Below are positions 11,123 to 24,772 of a DNA stretch of 64,000 bases, in pieces (within the stretch, counting starts at the first letter, position 1; the number at the start of each line of letters is the position of its first letter). This DNA comes from Parapristionchus giblindavisi (lineage: Eukaryota; Nematoda; Chromadorea; Rhabditida; Diplogasteridae), in contig CALSFV010000222.1 of assembly GCA_943737045.1 (NCBI GenBank), forward strand, positions 124,001-188,000, given 5' to 3'. The notes beneath the pieces were generated by a model that saw only the letters and a program-made list of their open reading frames with translations, searched no databases and was not told the DNA's origin. The position numbers and the translations under genes were made by a program.

Positions 11123-12763
11123 CAGTAGCGCCGGAAAGTCAAAATACACATTTTCTTTCTGGTGTAAAAAATTGAGATATCAAGCTGAAACTTGTACATG
11201 ATGTAGCCACAGTATGTACGTTTTCGATCCTCTTATAAGGTCTCACGGGTCTTTCTGGTTATTGCATACTGGTGACGCTTCCGAACAACAGTTTTTCAAA
11301 AATTCATTATTCTTTCAGGGATTTTTTCGTACTCGTCAAACTTCGTGAGTATCAAGAGAACTACAAGGTCTATCCAGAAAAAAAAATCAGGTTGCTGCGA
11401 ATTCGGGTATTGGCTGCAGACTTGCTGCAACTTCGCGGTCGCAAAATCATATCTCGGCTTCTAGATAAGCTTAAAGGAGTTCAAAGGAGCAAACTGATTC
11501 GCTTGGCAATTCCTGATGATCCTATAAGTATGGTAGAGCTAGCTCATCATTCATCTTTATGGATCGAAAAAGTCACTTTTTTTACGAGACCCAACTTTGA
11601 AAAATCACAATTCTGAGGGCGGACCTTGTAAAAATCTGGTTTTTGGATAGGAATGTTGAAAAAAATATTAATTAATCGATTCCTCGCTTTTTAGAACGAT
11701 TGCTTATCTTTCTTGCCCGCGGAAGTCGATTTTCTGAAGGATAGTCGTTTAGGCCGCGCTCCCTTCTCATCTCGCGACCCGTACACATCTCTAGGCTTTC
11801 CACACTGATCAATGACGATTTAGCCGCTTTTAGTGATTTCATTAGTCAGAATAGAGAGGCACTGTATGAATCGAGTTTTTGATCTCTGATCTTTGTGTTT
11901 CCAATCTTTGATCTTTGATCTTTGCTCATTTTTTTCGTCAAACTTTGCTCAAAATCATAATTAAAAGTTGTTTCATTCGATCAAAGAAGATTTAAAAAAC
12001 GCTTTCTTTTATATGATGTTCTGGATTAGCGACAATACGTTTTGGAGTGATTTCATCTATCAAAGCTCGTTGAGCAGTGTTGAAAGCATAGAGATGTGTA
12101 CGGGTCGCGAGATGAGAAGGGATCGCGGCCGAAACGACTATCCTTCAGAAAATCGAATTCCGCAGGTAAGAAAGATAAGCAATCGTTCTAAAAAGCGGGG
12201 AATCGATTAATTAATATATTTTCAACATTCCTATCCTAAAACCAGATTTTTACAAGGTCCGCCCTCAGAATTGTGATTTTTCAATGTTGGGTCTTGTAAA
12301 AAGTGACTTTTTCGATCCATAAAGATGAATGATGAGCTAGCTCTACTATACTTATATGATCATCAGGAATCACCAAGAGAATCAGTTTGCTGCTTTGAAC
12401 TCCTTTAAGCTTATCTAGAAGCCGAGATATGATTTTGCAACCGCGAAGTTGCAGCAAGTCTGCAGCCAATACCCGAATTCGCAGCAATCTGAATTTTTTT
12501 CTGGATAGACCTTGTAGTTCTCTTGATACTCACGAAGTTTGACGAGTACGAAAAAATCCCTGAAAGAATAATGAATTTTTGAAAAACTGTTGTTCGGAAG
12601 CGTCACCAGTATGCAATAACCAGAAAGACCCGTGAGACCTTATAATAGGATCGAATACGTACATACTGTGGCTACATCATGTACAAGTTTCAGCTTGATA
12701 TCTCAACTGACGCCAAAATTACACCAGAAAGAAAATGTGTATTTTGACTTTCCGGCGCTACTG
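11123..12763. mobile_element. 1.6-kb CAGTAGCGCCGG palindromic foldback element
   Basis: Both ends read CAGTAGCGCCGGAAAGTC inwards, and the arms stay complementary for about 700 bases. The loop near 11.82-12.05 kb contains TTTGATCTTTGATC repeats. ORFs in the arms mirror each other and are a by-product of the palindrome. The single arm at 2760-3240 belongs to the same family. Confidence 0.8.
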
Positions 12764-13292
12764 TAGCTGATGAAAATACTTTTACACGTTCTCGATTCAA
12801 AAGTGTGAAAAATAAGTGATATTGCGAACCATCTAGCTCTTTTTCGTTTCTTTTAGTCACGTTTGAACAAAACATTAGTTAGAACACGTTTGCCCTCTCA
12901 TGTTCCTGTCCAAAAGCTCAATTTTATCGTAATCCCTCGTTGTACAGCTTGGAGTCCGCTCGAGGCTAACATCGCAATCCTCGAAGAGACGTCGTGAAGG
13001 CGTCATGAGATGTTTCCCCCGGGATGATGGATCACTGATGGGATGTCTGATGTCAGAAGGCATACGCTCTTTTGTGACGTCGTCGGCGTCTAGTGGTCTT
13101 CTTTCGTGTATGAATAAAGACATTGGGGTGTGCAAATGTTTGAATCGGTGTCCATGCCCGCGAAGTTAAATGGGCGGAACCAAAATCAATATGTAATAAA
13201 GTTTAACCAGAAAGGGGCGGAGCCATGAATTAATAAATACGCACTGCAGTGTCTGAAAATATGTTGATCTTTTGATACACGTGTCCATACGT

Positions 13293-13367
13293 ATCCATGG
13301 TCTAGTGGATAACAGGTCTAACTATCAATCCGATCGGTTGGTCGTCAAGAAAGTTCGATTCTCCTAA
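13293..13367 (+). pseudogene. tRNA-like sequence (A and B boxes), split from its 3' end
   Basis: The A-box-like TGGTCTAGTGGATAAC and B-box-like AGTTCGATTC are at tRNA spacing, but no good acceptor stem is seen. The palindromic Tc1-like element begins two bases downstream in a TA. It is a pseudo-tRNA or tRNA-derived repeat rather than a working gene. Confidence 0.45.
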
Positions 13368-13369
13368 TA

Positions 13370-14956
13370 CAGTGCGCGACATAATTATAAGACACCCCTA
13401 AAATTTTGGGATTCTGGTCGAATGGTAAATGGAAATCGAAATATGTATAAGCCATTTGTATCCCCTCCTTGGATAACTAAGGTAGTCCACGTATGAGGGA
13501 ATTCCATTTCCCGGTCAACGAGAAAATAATGATTTTCCGAAATTTTACCGCGACATAATTATAAAACACCATGATTTTTTTCATGAATTTCTATTTTTTT
13601 AAACATCTGCATAACACCAACAGGGCAACATTAGGTTAATAATTTATGTTATGGCCCATTCTCGAGATTAAGCTAAAGGTGCGATTGGGCATGCTTCCAT
13701 AGAGGGCAGAAAACAATTGCCGCTCGATGTCGTCCCACTCCTTTTTGATGAAAGCCCTCAATTCGGTAACGGGTGCATACTGTTTGTTGTTCTTGTACAC
13801 ACGATGAACCATGATGCCACATATGTTCTACATGTGGTTCACATCGATGGAGCCCATCGGGCACGGAAAAACAGAGATGTTCTTGACTGCGAACAACGCT
13901 TTTGAGGGGTACTCGCATGAATGGAAGCGCTGTCTTTCTGGGAGATCAGGTTGCGGGCATGGCTCTTCCTCATGAACAGAACAAGGGTAGTCTGGTGCAT
14001 CATCTGATACTCCGGATAGTCCATCCTGCTGGAGCTGAAGGAGATGGGCGGCATGTCGAATTTTAGGAACCCGCCGCAATACGTTACATGATACTTTTTT
14101 TCAAAAATTCTCAAATTATCGGTTTCTGATTGCATCCACTGATAAGAACAAGTTCAACCTTATATTTCGGAAGGCTGTAACTACTTCTGGCATGATTCCC
14201 TCAAGGAACCGCGTTACTTTAGCTGGAGGAACTTCGGTCATGCTCTGGAGCACGTTCCTAAAATTCGACATGTCGCCCATCTCCTTCAGCTCCAGCAGGA
14301 TGGACTATCCGGAGTATCAAGTGATGCACCAGACTACCCTTGTTCTGTTCATGAGGAAGAGCCATGCCCGCAACCTGATCTCCCAGAAAGACAGCGCTTC
14401 CATTCATGCGAGTACCCCTCAAAAGCGTTGTTCGCAGTCAAGAACATCTCTGTTCTTCCGGGCCCGATGGGCTCCATCGATGTGAACCACATGTAGAGCA
14501 TATGTGGCATCATGGTTCATCGTGTGTTCAAGAACAACAAACAGTATGCACCCGTTACCGAATTGAGGGCTTTCATCAAAAAGGAGTGGGACGACATCGA
14601 GCGGCAATTGTTTTCTGCCCTCTATGGAAGCATGCCCAATCGCACCTTTAGCCTAATCTCGAGAATGGGCCATAACATCAATTATTAACCTATTGTTGAA
14701 CTGTTGGTGTTATGCAGAAGTTTTAAAAAAAATAGAAATTCATGAAAAAAATCAGGGTGTCTTATAATTATGTCGCGGTAAAATTTCGGAAAATCATTAT
14801 TTTCTCGTTGACCGGGAAATGGAATTCCATCATACGCGGGCTACCTTAGTTATCCAAAGAGGGGATACAAATGGTTTATACATATTTCGATTTCCATTTA
14901 CCATTCGACCAGAATCCCAAAATTTTAGGGGTGTCTTATAATTATGTCGCGCACTG
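13370..14956. mobile_element. Palindromic Tc1/mariner-type element with transposase remnants in both arms
   Basis: Ends CAGTGCGCGACATAATTATA are inverted at both borders, flanked by TA. The arms (13370-14070 and 14262-14956) are near-identical inverted copies, and only the 190-base centre is unique. The right arm plus centre, read on the plus strand from 14192, shows Tc1-type transposase features: RVTLAGGTSVMLW, then QKDSASIHAS around the second catalytic Asp, then after a frame change IMVHRVFKNNK...WDDIERQLF...SMPNRTFSLISRMG. The left arm carries the same C-terminal part on the minus strand. In-frame stops and frame changes rule out an active transposase. The structure looks like an inverted duplication of a 3' half-element. 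Confidence 0.85.
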
Positions 14957-15253
14957 TAGGAACGAGAAAGTACCACTTCTTGCTTTAATATTACTTAGTA
15001 TAATGATGAATCGTGAAATAACTGTTCGCCAAACAAACTTGCGCTGTGTATATTTTTAATCAACGAACCTACCATCTGACAATGCCCTCTCGCTTTTTAA
15101 CGAAGAGTCAAATTAACTGTGCTTTTAAAGCTCATTCTGCTAGCATCAGTTTCTAATAAAATAGAACAGAAAAATTCATATCTGTTTTTGCATCACAAAA
15201 ACAGCGAAGTCAAGAATATATTTTTTCAAATATGCACAGAAATATAGGTACCA

Positions 15254-15547
15254 CTCCGGTATTTTTTGCTCGAGGGGCTCCCCGTTGAGAGGCTAAATCT
15301 CGCGGGGTACACCGCGAGGTGCACCACGGTGTGGAAGTGACGGCGTGCCTCGCGGGGTGGACATCAAATCTCGCGGGGCACACCGTCCCTCCTGCCCCGC
15401 GAGGCACGCCGTCGTCCGCCTCGCGGGGCTCCCCGTCTAGAGGCTGCAGCTCGCGAGGTACCCCGTCTAAGTGTTCTACCCCGCGGTGTACCTCGCGAGG
15501 TACACCACGGGATTGAACGGTGTGCCCGCGAGTAAAAAATACCGGAG
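15254..15547. mobile_element. CTCCGGTATTTTTTGCTCG foldback element, uninterrupted copy
   Basis: Inverted ends CTCCGGTATTTTTTGCTCG and CGAGTAAAAAATACCGGAG. The interior is GC-rich, with many CTCGCGGGG/CCCCGCGAG inverted units. It contains the sequence GAGGTACCCCGTCTA without insertion, which is the empty site for the element found in the second copy at 60971-61756. Confidence 0.8.
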
Positions 15548-15562
15548 CAGATGAAAATGGGT

Positions 15563-15685
15563 TTTAAAGGGAGCGTTGCCTCACTCAATGGTATCTTCAT
15601 TGCGCATACTATTTTTCTGTTCTCTAACAACGAGAGAGCATTGCGCGTCGAAGAGACCATTGAGTGAGGTTACGCTCCCTTTAAA
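15563..15685. mobile_element. AAAGGGAGCGTAACC MITE/hairpin, copy 1
   Basis: Inverted halves: AAAGGGAGCG...CTCACTCAATGGT on the left and ACCATTGAGTGAGG...CGCTCCCTTT on the right, separated by a TTAGAGAACA loop. Related copies lie at 52593-52690 and 55176-55350. Confidence 0.7.
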
Positions 15686-15698
15686 CTTCACGTCACTT

Positions 15699-15950
15699 AT
15701 GCGGTGTTACATTTGCGAGACGGATACGTGTCCTTCAACTTCAAGTTTGAAGTGTGTTGTCTCTCAAGGAAAACCATGATTAACAATTGTAATGCGGTAA
15801 GAAGTTACCGTAACCATCGATCAAGAGTCGTTCACTACCGCAACTTTTTACAGTAATTTTATGACCCATCATGGTTTTCCACTCGAGACCCAACACGCTC
15901 TTAACTTGAAGTTGACGTACACGTATCCGTATCGCAAATGTAACCTCGCA
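15699..15950. mobile_element. 250-bp inverted-repeat MITE (GTTACATTTGCGA ends)
   Basis: The left half GCGGTGTTACATTTGCGAGA through AAAACCATGAT is complementary to the right half ATCATGGTTTTCCA through CGCAAATGTAACCTCGC. No ORF of note. Single copy in this window. Confidence 0.7.
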
Positions 15951-16156
15951 TTAGAAATTGAGTTCACTGTCGAGGTTACCGTTGTCTTTGCTGTTACAGG
16001 TGATGTTTTCATATTTCTCATCCGATTTCACTTCAGTCACATCTGAATTACTCATAGTACTAGACCAGACACAAACGATGAGCCACGATGATACTTTATT
16101 CGAAAGAAATGATGCAAATACATCCTTTGCTAGACAATCCTCCTTGTCAGCTACGT

Positions 16157-16266
16157 AACAATTGGTAATGTAACAATTAGTAATGTAACAATTAGTAATG
16201 TAACAATTGGTAATGTAACAATTGGTAATGTAACAATTAGTAATGTAACAATTGGTTATGTAACAA
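16157..16266 (+). repeat. 15-base tandem repeat, about 7 copies
   Basis: The unit GTAACAATTGGTAAT (with AGT variants) repeats about seven times. Minisatellite. Confidence 0.85.
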
Positions 16267-16404
16267 TAGAGTTTTACGCATTTATTAATTCATTCTTTCC
16301 ATTTCTCTTAAAATTAGATGTATAATGATGATGAACGGGGTTTAAGAAAAACAATTTTGAAAACTACAATCGAAGGAAGTATATTTATAAAAGAGTTCGC
16401 ATAC

Positions 16405-16612
16405 AATACAAATAATTCCATGTGTTAACTGTCTGAGAACTGCGAACTTGAACTCGAACTGTCGTTGGAAGCCCGGTCTGTTGACCAAAGGAATTGGTTG
16501 AGAGGGCGGTGGGGTGACCCTCTCCAGGTACCGCTGCATCACAAGGTTCACATGGATCGAAGCCGCATTCGCGCCGTTCTCTGCCTCGTCAGTGCTATCC
16601 GTGACAGTTGGC
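16405..16612 (-). CDS. Orphan coding exon, function unrecognised
   Basis: A GC-richer open stretch on the minus strand follows an acceptor CATTACAG and ends before a donor GTATGC. It encodes about 69 residues beginning PTVTDSTDEAENGANAASIH and containing MQRYLERVTPPPSQPIP. The base composition and flanking splice sites make it look like a true exon. It lies immediately downstream, on the same strand, of the minus-strand copy of the repeated 5' block (16815-17150), so it may be the next exon of a gene starting there. No domain recognised, and other exons are not identified. Confidence 0.45.
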
Positions 16613-16814
16613 CTGTAATGATTACAATGCAATACAAAAACTTAATATTTTTAATTTAATTTATCATGCATGAAAATATGTATAAATTATAAACAATAAT
16701 TGAATATGATCAAAATACAAAAAAATCTTCGTGAAATAGTGGACATTACTCACTTTTTAATCATTAATTCCGTAGAAGGATATAAAAATTTCAGCACTAG
16801 TAAAATACGCTCAT

Positions 16815-18354
16815 TTGTTCGGCCATTATAGGTGACCTGAAAATATGTCACATAAATAGCGTCAAACAAAGAAAGCAGAAAGAAAGAGAGAGACAACCAC
16901 TCTCTAATAAGAGCAAAGCAAGAATGAGCGATAGTCCCATATCTACTACACTCCGCCCATTAATAAGTGACCCTTCTCATTGTCAGTACGCGCCCTAACT
17001 CGGGCGATAAAAAGCGTCATAGATATCACCATTCATAGTATACTGGCCTATGGGTGCAATAATTGAGGTAATGGATGAGAAACGTAGAAGTTAGATGATG
17101 GCGAGATAAGATAGTGATGAGAAGATCCCTTCCTTATCCATGGAACCTCCCTGTATCTTCCAAAAGTGAGCTCCTAGAAATATAATAATACAAACAAGAA
17201 ACCAACCTATTTAATTTAATTTATCATACGTGACAACGATGTGGCAACATTGGTGCAGTAAAAAAAACTATTGAGATTAATGATAAGGTTAAATTCGAAA
17301 TATTACCGAAAAATAGTGAATTGATTGATTTCTTCTTCACCGAGGAAAATCAATGTATGTTTCGAAGTTGTATTGTAAAACGACATGAAAATCATACTGG
17401 CGCCATAAAAAATCAACAAGACGTTTTCGTTTGTATGGTTTTTTAGTTCCTTCCGCGAAATATAGTATTATTGTTGAAAAAAGACATATTCAGTATGCTA
17501 AAAACACAGAATTTTTCGAAAAGAATTTTGTATATTTCAGGCGATTTCTTCACGATAATAAAGGGATCTTCTTTCTTCCATTTTTAATAAGGATTCACAA
17601 CATGCAATCATTGAAGAAGAAAAACAGTGAAGAAAAAAACCAATCAATTCACTATTTTTTCTGTAATATTTCGAATTGAAACCTATTGACAATCATTAAT
17701 CTCAATAGAATTTTAACTACATCTTTTTCTCTGATTGACTTGTTGTTTCATTTGTTGTATTTCCACCAGCCCAATTTTTAAAAGATATAGGAAGGGTTTA
17801 TGGCCAACTGTAATACTCTCTCATCTCATCTCAGAGCTCGGGGAGCATTTCGCCCCCGTGGACATCGTCCTCCTAGTGAGGACGACCGCTCCATTCGATC
17901 GAAAAGATCGAAATGGAGTGGGGGTGAATGAGGGGGGGGGGGGTGGCCAGAAACCGAAGAAGTTCCCACTATTTGACCTCTTCATCTAACTTCTAATCTG
18001 CTCCAAATCCTTATTACAACCATTGTACCCACTGGCAAGGATTCTATGGAGTATCTTTTGAGCTTTTGCCTCTGGGGACGCGTAGTGAGAAGGGTAATGT
18101 ATTAATGGGCTGAACCTGATAGATTTGGGACTATAGCTCATTCTTCATGTATGTTCATCGTAGGGAGCGGTTGTCTCCCTCATTCTGAAGTATTTTGTTT
18201 GTCTATTTATGTCCATGAGCTAATTTTACTCTCCGCTCTGGCAACGATCTCTCGTAGACAAAGAAAGTGGGAGATCATTGCAAGAGCGGTAGTTTCAAAT
18301 TAGATCAGTGTGTAACTAACTTACGCGTAAATAATTTATGTGGCCTATTTTCAG

Positions 18355-18375
<21 letters not shown>
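16815..18375. repeat. Large inverted repeat of the GGTCACCTATAATGGCCG block
   Basis: The left (16815-17430) and right (about 17440-18375) halves are inverted copies. Each outer edge carries TTTTCAGGTCACCTATAATGGCC read outwards, preceded by ATGGGCGGAGT and GGAGTGGTTGTCTCTCT. The outer motif includes an acceptor plus a small exon coding SPIMA. Related blocks occur at 24773-24960, 25505-25870, 27570-27905 and 30580-30845. It could be a foldback element or diverging duplicated gene starts. Confidence 0.65.
18208..18300. repeat. CTCTCGC hairpin family, copy 1
   Basis: Hairpin: ACTCTCCGCTCTGGCAACG with a loop GACAAAGAAAG, then CATTGCAAGAGCGGTAG. Members of the family lie near 27.14, 32.11, 38.34, 44.48, 48.02 and 53.15 kb. 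Confidence 0.65.
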
Positions 18376-19364
<989 letters not shown>

Positions 19365-19745
19365 ACCGAGTTGTTTCGGTCATTCACATTGCTAATACTT
19401 TATATGATGATAAAGCACATTGAATGTTAAGTTGTTCTATAACAAGTTAAACAAAGATAAAGATAACCAAGATGTATCAAAATAAACATGCATACATTCA
19501 CCTCTAGCAATAGAGTTATATTAGTTGAGGTAGTGGGGTTTGGTGGCCCCGTCGTATTCATTTCCCACTAGTAAGCTAGGTTTTAGGGAACTTCTTCTTC
19601 CATCATTTCGATCGATTGGAGTCGAATGCTCTTATAAGAGAATGGGGGTGATATAAAATGAAATTGGCCAGAAACCTTTTTTTGTGTTGTATATGTATAT
19701 AAACCGCCTCTTACAATGATACAGTTAATGAGCTTGTCGCCTAGT

Positions 19746-19833
19746 GATTTCACACCGCATTGCGGGCCCGCAATCCCTAGCAATGAAAAGTCAATTTCAT
19801 TGCGGGCCCGCATCGCCCGAATTGCCAACTCTA
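19746..19833. mobile_element. Right-end fragment of the GCGGGCCCGC MITE
   Basis: Contains two ATTGCGGGCCCGC palindromes and the terminal motif GCCAACTCTA seen at 565-900. The left end is absent. Confidence 0.6.
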
Positions 19834-20239
19834 GTTTGGGGTCAAGGTGCGCACCAATTTTACTAGCAGGCTCCTCTAATGTCGATTCAAATACAAGTTC
19901 GATCACGAGTGCTGGATATTTTTTCTGATTTACTTCGAACTATGCCCTTTCTGTGTCGTGAGAAAAAAATTTAATTTTTAGGAATCTGTGAAAGCTTAAC
20001 AACCATCACCATCGGTAATTCAGATATAAATTTCCTATTTGCAATTTTTTTCATTTTTTCACATAGAAAATGCAGCCTTCGCGATTGCGATGTAGTTTTT
20101 CTTCAGCGAAATCAAATATTCTTCAAATTCGTTTCCAGAAAAACCAATTTCAATTTTGTCTTATGCAGAATTTAAATAGTGAGTATAATTCATGCGTAAC
20201 ATATGCGGTAAACAGAGAAACCCGGCAAGCAGTCATGGT

Positions 20240-21097
20240 CTATAATAATAATAATTTATTCACCATAATAGGTAAACATATAATGAACAAACAATAAATA
20301 AATAAATAGTTGTAGTTGTAAAAGTGAAAGATCAATCTTACAAAAATGTGAGGATGGAGGAAGGGACTAGAGGAGATCGAATATATGAGGAAGATAAGAA
20401 TAAGAAATGCATGGAACTGATCAGACATTAATTTTAATTTTAAAAGCTTATTCTGTTTTCGGGCCGAGTAAGTAAACGTGCCGCTCGCAAGAAGAAACTG
20501 TTATGGCTGTATTGGAAACGAGACCCAGCGTCGGAGAAGTTTAATCCATCTATTGTAGCATATGTTTTAAAATAGTGAGATTTATTGTTTGAGATCTTAA
20601 TTTTTCCTCTTAGTAGTTTCATAGACATTTTTAAGTCGACGTTTAACCTGCGCTGTTCGAGGGTATCAAGAACGAGTTTTGCATTACGTGCACTACTACT
20701 TGGCATATTCTCCCACGAAGATTTGTAGCAACGAGCAAACACTCTTCTTGTGAAATAATTTTGCACTTTTTCCAATATTTTTATGTCTTTTTTTCTGGTA
20801 GGGATTGAATACTGTGCAAGCACTCTCTAGAATAGGCCTAATATAGGTTGAATATGATTTAAGTAGAATTATCAGGTTATTAGTTCTTAGAGCCCGCATA
20901 ATTATGTGACAGGCTGATTTCGCTTTGATTGATATTGCTCTACAATGATCCGAGAAAGTCAGGCTTCTTTGAACTATGAATCCTAGATCTTTGATTACTT
21001 CTTTTTGATTTAGATTAATGCCTCCAATAGTATAGACTCTTGAAGGATTCGCTCTACCTAGGTGTAGGGAGTTACATTTATGGGATGCAAGTATCAA
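20240..21097 (-). pseudogene. LINE (non-LTR retrotransposon) 3' relic, reverse-transcriptase C-terminus
   Basis: Two overlapping minus-strand frames (21097-20696 and 20823-20440) together match the C-terminal part of CR1/Jockey-type reverse transcriptases: HKCNSLHLGR, then VIKDLGFIVQRSLTFSDHC, KAKSACHIIMRALRTNN, TYIRPILES, then KILEKVQNYFTRRVF and TLEQRRLNVDLKM. A one-base frame change near 20.8 kb and loss of the catalytic half show that the copy is dead and 5'-truncated. Downstream (20.44-20.24 kb) is a non-coding tail ending in a short ATT tract, typical of such elements. Confidence 0.85.
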
Positions 21098-22185
21098 AAT
21101 CGACTCTGTTCAAGTTGATTGGTCGTAACCGAATTGATTGGTCCCATGAAAATAGATTGGCCCCATGAAAATATATTGATCCTTCTAGATGCTTGCGTTC
21201 AGAGGATTAACAATCGAATTCGCTCATCTCCAGCCGAATTTTTCTATTGTGCAATGTGCAACTGTGTTTAATCAAACTTATTTACCAATTTTCCTTCGGG
21301 TCGCAGTGAGTTCCTTAAAAGTTTAGCGGTTCCAAGATATTTCACGGGTCAATATAAATCATGTACTTTCAGTCATTTCATGTTGTGATGGTGTTTGGTA
21401 CGGTTTGTATTGTGTGTCCTCTTTTCTACAAGATAGAAGAAATTTATCGGATTAGCAGAAATTTCAATCATCACGAAGTTGCTTGATTTCTTGATAGGTG
21501 CTCTTCTCCTGACCTCGAAATCCCATTCGCCGTCAAGGTATTTCGTATTACAAACCACCAACTAAATATGGTTGCGATAACTTGATACAGTTTGAAAACT
21601 GGGGTTTACTTGTTACTAAGTTACTAAGTTAATAAATAAAGAATATTTGAATATTAAGTGTAATTTACCTGGTTATTCGTACAATCACAACAATAATTGG
21701 TCAATAAAGAGTGTCCGCAGCTTCGAAGAGTGGGATCTTGATACGGTTTGAAAATATACCTTCTCGTCAGCGATCCTCATCGAAAAGTGCAAAGATTGGC
21801 AACTTTCATCATATCCATATGCGAAGATGACGTCGAATCTGATATTTATCTTTTCTCATCTTGTTCTCAAAGTCTAAGGAAACTCTCCGACGCAAAACCT
21901 CGAACGATAAGCGAATGACCGATCGATATATCCGAAATCTTCTGTTTATACTTGAGTTCGTTAGGCTCGACCGGGTGTTTTTCGATGTTGAACTTCGTTT
22001 TCGGCTGAAATCCGCAGATTAGATAGAAATAAGCATGAAATGAAGCATACCCGATATCTCCTCGAACATGAAGGTTTGAATGCTCTCACTAATGGGCGTA
22101 CTATGGCTGCCGTGTCAATTCTTTCAGAGACGAGTAGAAAATGCAAGACAAGAACACTCGAAGATTTTCATAGCTTCACGAATCT

Positions 22186-22495
<310 letters not shown>

Positions 22496-22679
22496 TTATC
22501 ATTTCTTAAAGTGAGGTTACTTATGGTGCGGATAAATAGAGAGATTTGAGCGTGAAATCAAATATGAACAAATGTACATAGTATACACTACAATTACTTG
22601 ACATTTTTCGTACGAAAGAACAAAACATGGTTGGGTTGGGTTGACTTAGAATACTATATTCCATTTTCTATTTTTTTTA

Positions 22680-22680
<1 letters not shown>

Positions 22681-22757
<77 letters not shown>
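22681..22757. repeat. (AAT)n microsatellite, about 25 units
   Basis: Second trinucleotide array, 190 bases after the first. Confidence 0.95.
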
Positions 22758-22935
22758 TTTTATGCGAGAAGGTAATGAACATGTTTAGTTACATAATTTA
22801 CTATGTAGCATAAGTATATTATTAATGATTTAATTTAATTACAAAACGATTTTTTTCGATACTATCCATGTGGCGGACTTCGTAAGGATGAATGATATGT
22901 GTTACTTTGCGCGGAGCTCGCTTCCATCTTTCTTA

Positions 22936-24169
22936 TTAGGTTGTAACATAAGTTCCTTTGGATTTTGAGGTGAACATTAAAATTATCTATGTTTATCGAC
23001 AACACTGCGGATGGATATATTTGCTGTTGTAGCCGATGGGCCCCTGCTGTAATCCAGCCACACCGTGGGCTCTCCACTTTTGGTACGACTTGGGTTATTG
23101 TGCAAACTGTGAGGCCAACCACGTTTCGACATCTTCTTTGTTCATAAACTTTTCATCTACTAAAGTAAGTGGGAGGCCTTAAATAAAGGCGCAACCCGAG
23201 AGAGTAAGGCCCGGAGAGTAAGAAAGGACAGGTAGTATATGAGAGAAAAATTTGACTGTCTTTATATAACGGATTTCACTTGGTCAGTGCGAGCGGAGCC
23301 GTGACGAAAAAGACACTTAACACCGCTGTGACTGATATGAGCTATGGCTTCAAGTCTTGTAGTTGTTTGCAATAGTGACCTCAACTAGACGCATGCAATT
23401 CATTGGCTCCTTTCAAACTTCTTTGAACATAGAGCATCTCCATTTTCTGATCTTTTCAGGCTTAGTGGTCGATTCTAGTTTCTCTGCTTTTCAAATGGCT
23501 AATATGCACACTATTATTGCGAATGACCCATCTCTTCAATCAAGCTACCATAGTGTCAACTCAGGCGCTTGTTCTTTTAAGAAAAATAAAAGAGGTAGAG
23601 GTCCCAATCCGTGATTTTATTCAAATTTGCGTCAAATGACCACTATTCGTATTCACAACTTTTTCAGTTTTTCAAGCTTACTTAATTCTAGCAAAATAGT
23701 GGGTGTGGATGATCAAAGTGTGGCAAACATTCAAGGATAGGTATCAAATTGGTCGCTCTCCTTTAAGACGAAAAGCGCATCTCAAATGACGGTACCATAC
23801 GGCCGTGACCATTCCTCTTTTTCATAATATAATTTCCGATTGTAAATTTATGTTAGCAATTAGTCAGCGTGTGGGTGAAGGGTACATATGTGTGGTACAC
23901 CTAACCTAGTTGGTGATTGATTTTGGTTAAATCCATGCGAGAGAGAGCCGGGAACAAATTGGACTTTAGAACTTGATTTTCAATATATGCAAAAAGGCGA
24001 AGCATACTAATCATTAAATGGAAGTCTCAACCGATGGTTATGTGGGTTATGTAGAGGGGGACACTAGTTAGTTATATGCACCAGTACCGAGCTCCGTTCA
24101 AAACGAAGCGAGGAACAGAAGTGTAAACACATCATACTCAAATCCAAAGGAACTTATGTTACAACCTAA
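22936..24169. mobile_element. Mariner-sized element, TTAGGTTGTAACATAAG ends
   Basis: The inverted ends agree for about 30 bases (TTAGGTTGTAACATAAGTTC inwards) and are flanked by TA at 22934-22935 and 24170-24171. The size (1234 bp) and the TTAGGTTG start resemble mariner, as in the copy at 44901-46167. I could not read transposase motifs in the interior, so it is non-autonomous or heavily decayed. Confidence 0.7.
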
Positions 24170-24486
24170 TAATATACTGTCAATTACTTTACTTGCAAAG
24201 TTTTTACCTTGTAGATGGTAAATTTAGATAAACACAGTCTCCTGATTCGAATACTCTATCATTCCTCCTCACCCAGACGAAACTAGGTAGACGTTATCAG
24301 GGTGGAGGAGAGACTGCACTATTATCTCTCGACCAAGGGAAAAACAACAAAAAAAATTCTTATGCGCCTAATGAGCTTTGATTCTTAGAATAATAAAATT
24401 AGAGTTAAAGTAATGAAAGAATGGTTTTAAAGTAGGTTGTGTTAGAAAAGAAACTATGTAAAGACTGACTATCTAGAGATAAAAAC

Positions 24487-24573
24487 GATCCAGTGTTTCG
24501 GCCCTGGTCCTAGACACTGGACCGACCCGTGTGGGATGGGCCTCATCAGTAGGATGACCCACACAGGACAGTT
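24487..24573. other. Two adjacent short hairpins
   Basis: First stem: ATCCAGTGTTTCGG and CCTAGACACTGGAC. Second stem: CCGTGTGGGAT and ATGACCCACACAGG around a GGCCTCATCAGTAGG loop. They lie in gene-free DNA. No function assigned. Confidence 0.5.
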
Positions 24574-24772
24574 TTCAATAATACGATTTTTAGACAGCTA
24601 TCTACTATCTCATCAATCAAGACACTCTCATTTCCCACTTGATTTTTCATCTCACGAATAAAATGCTACTAAGCAGTAGTAGACATGTTATAATGATCAT
24701 TATGCTCGTTGTGTTGATGAATAAGTTTGATTAATAATGAACATTATTTACCCATTTTATACGCACAATATT

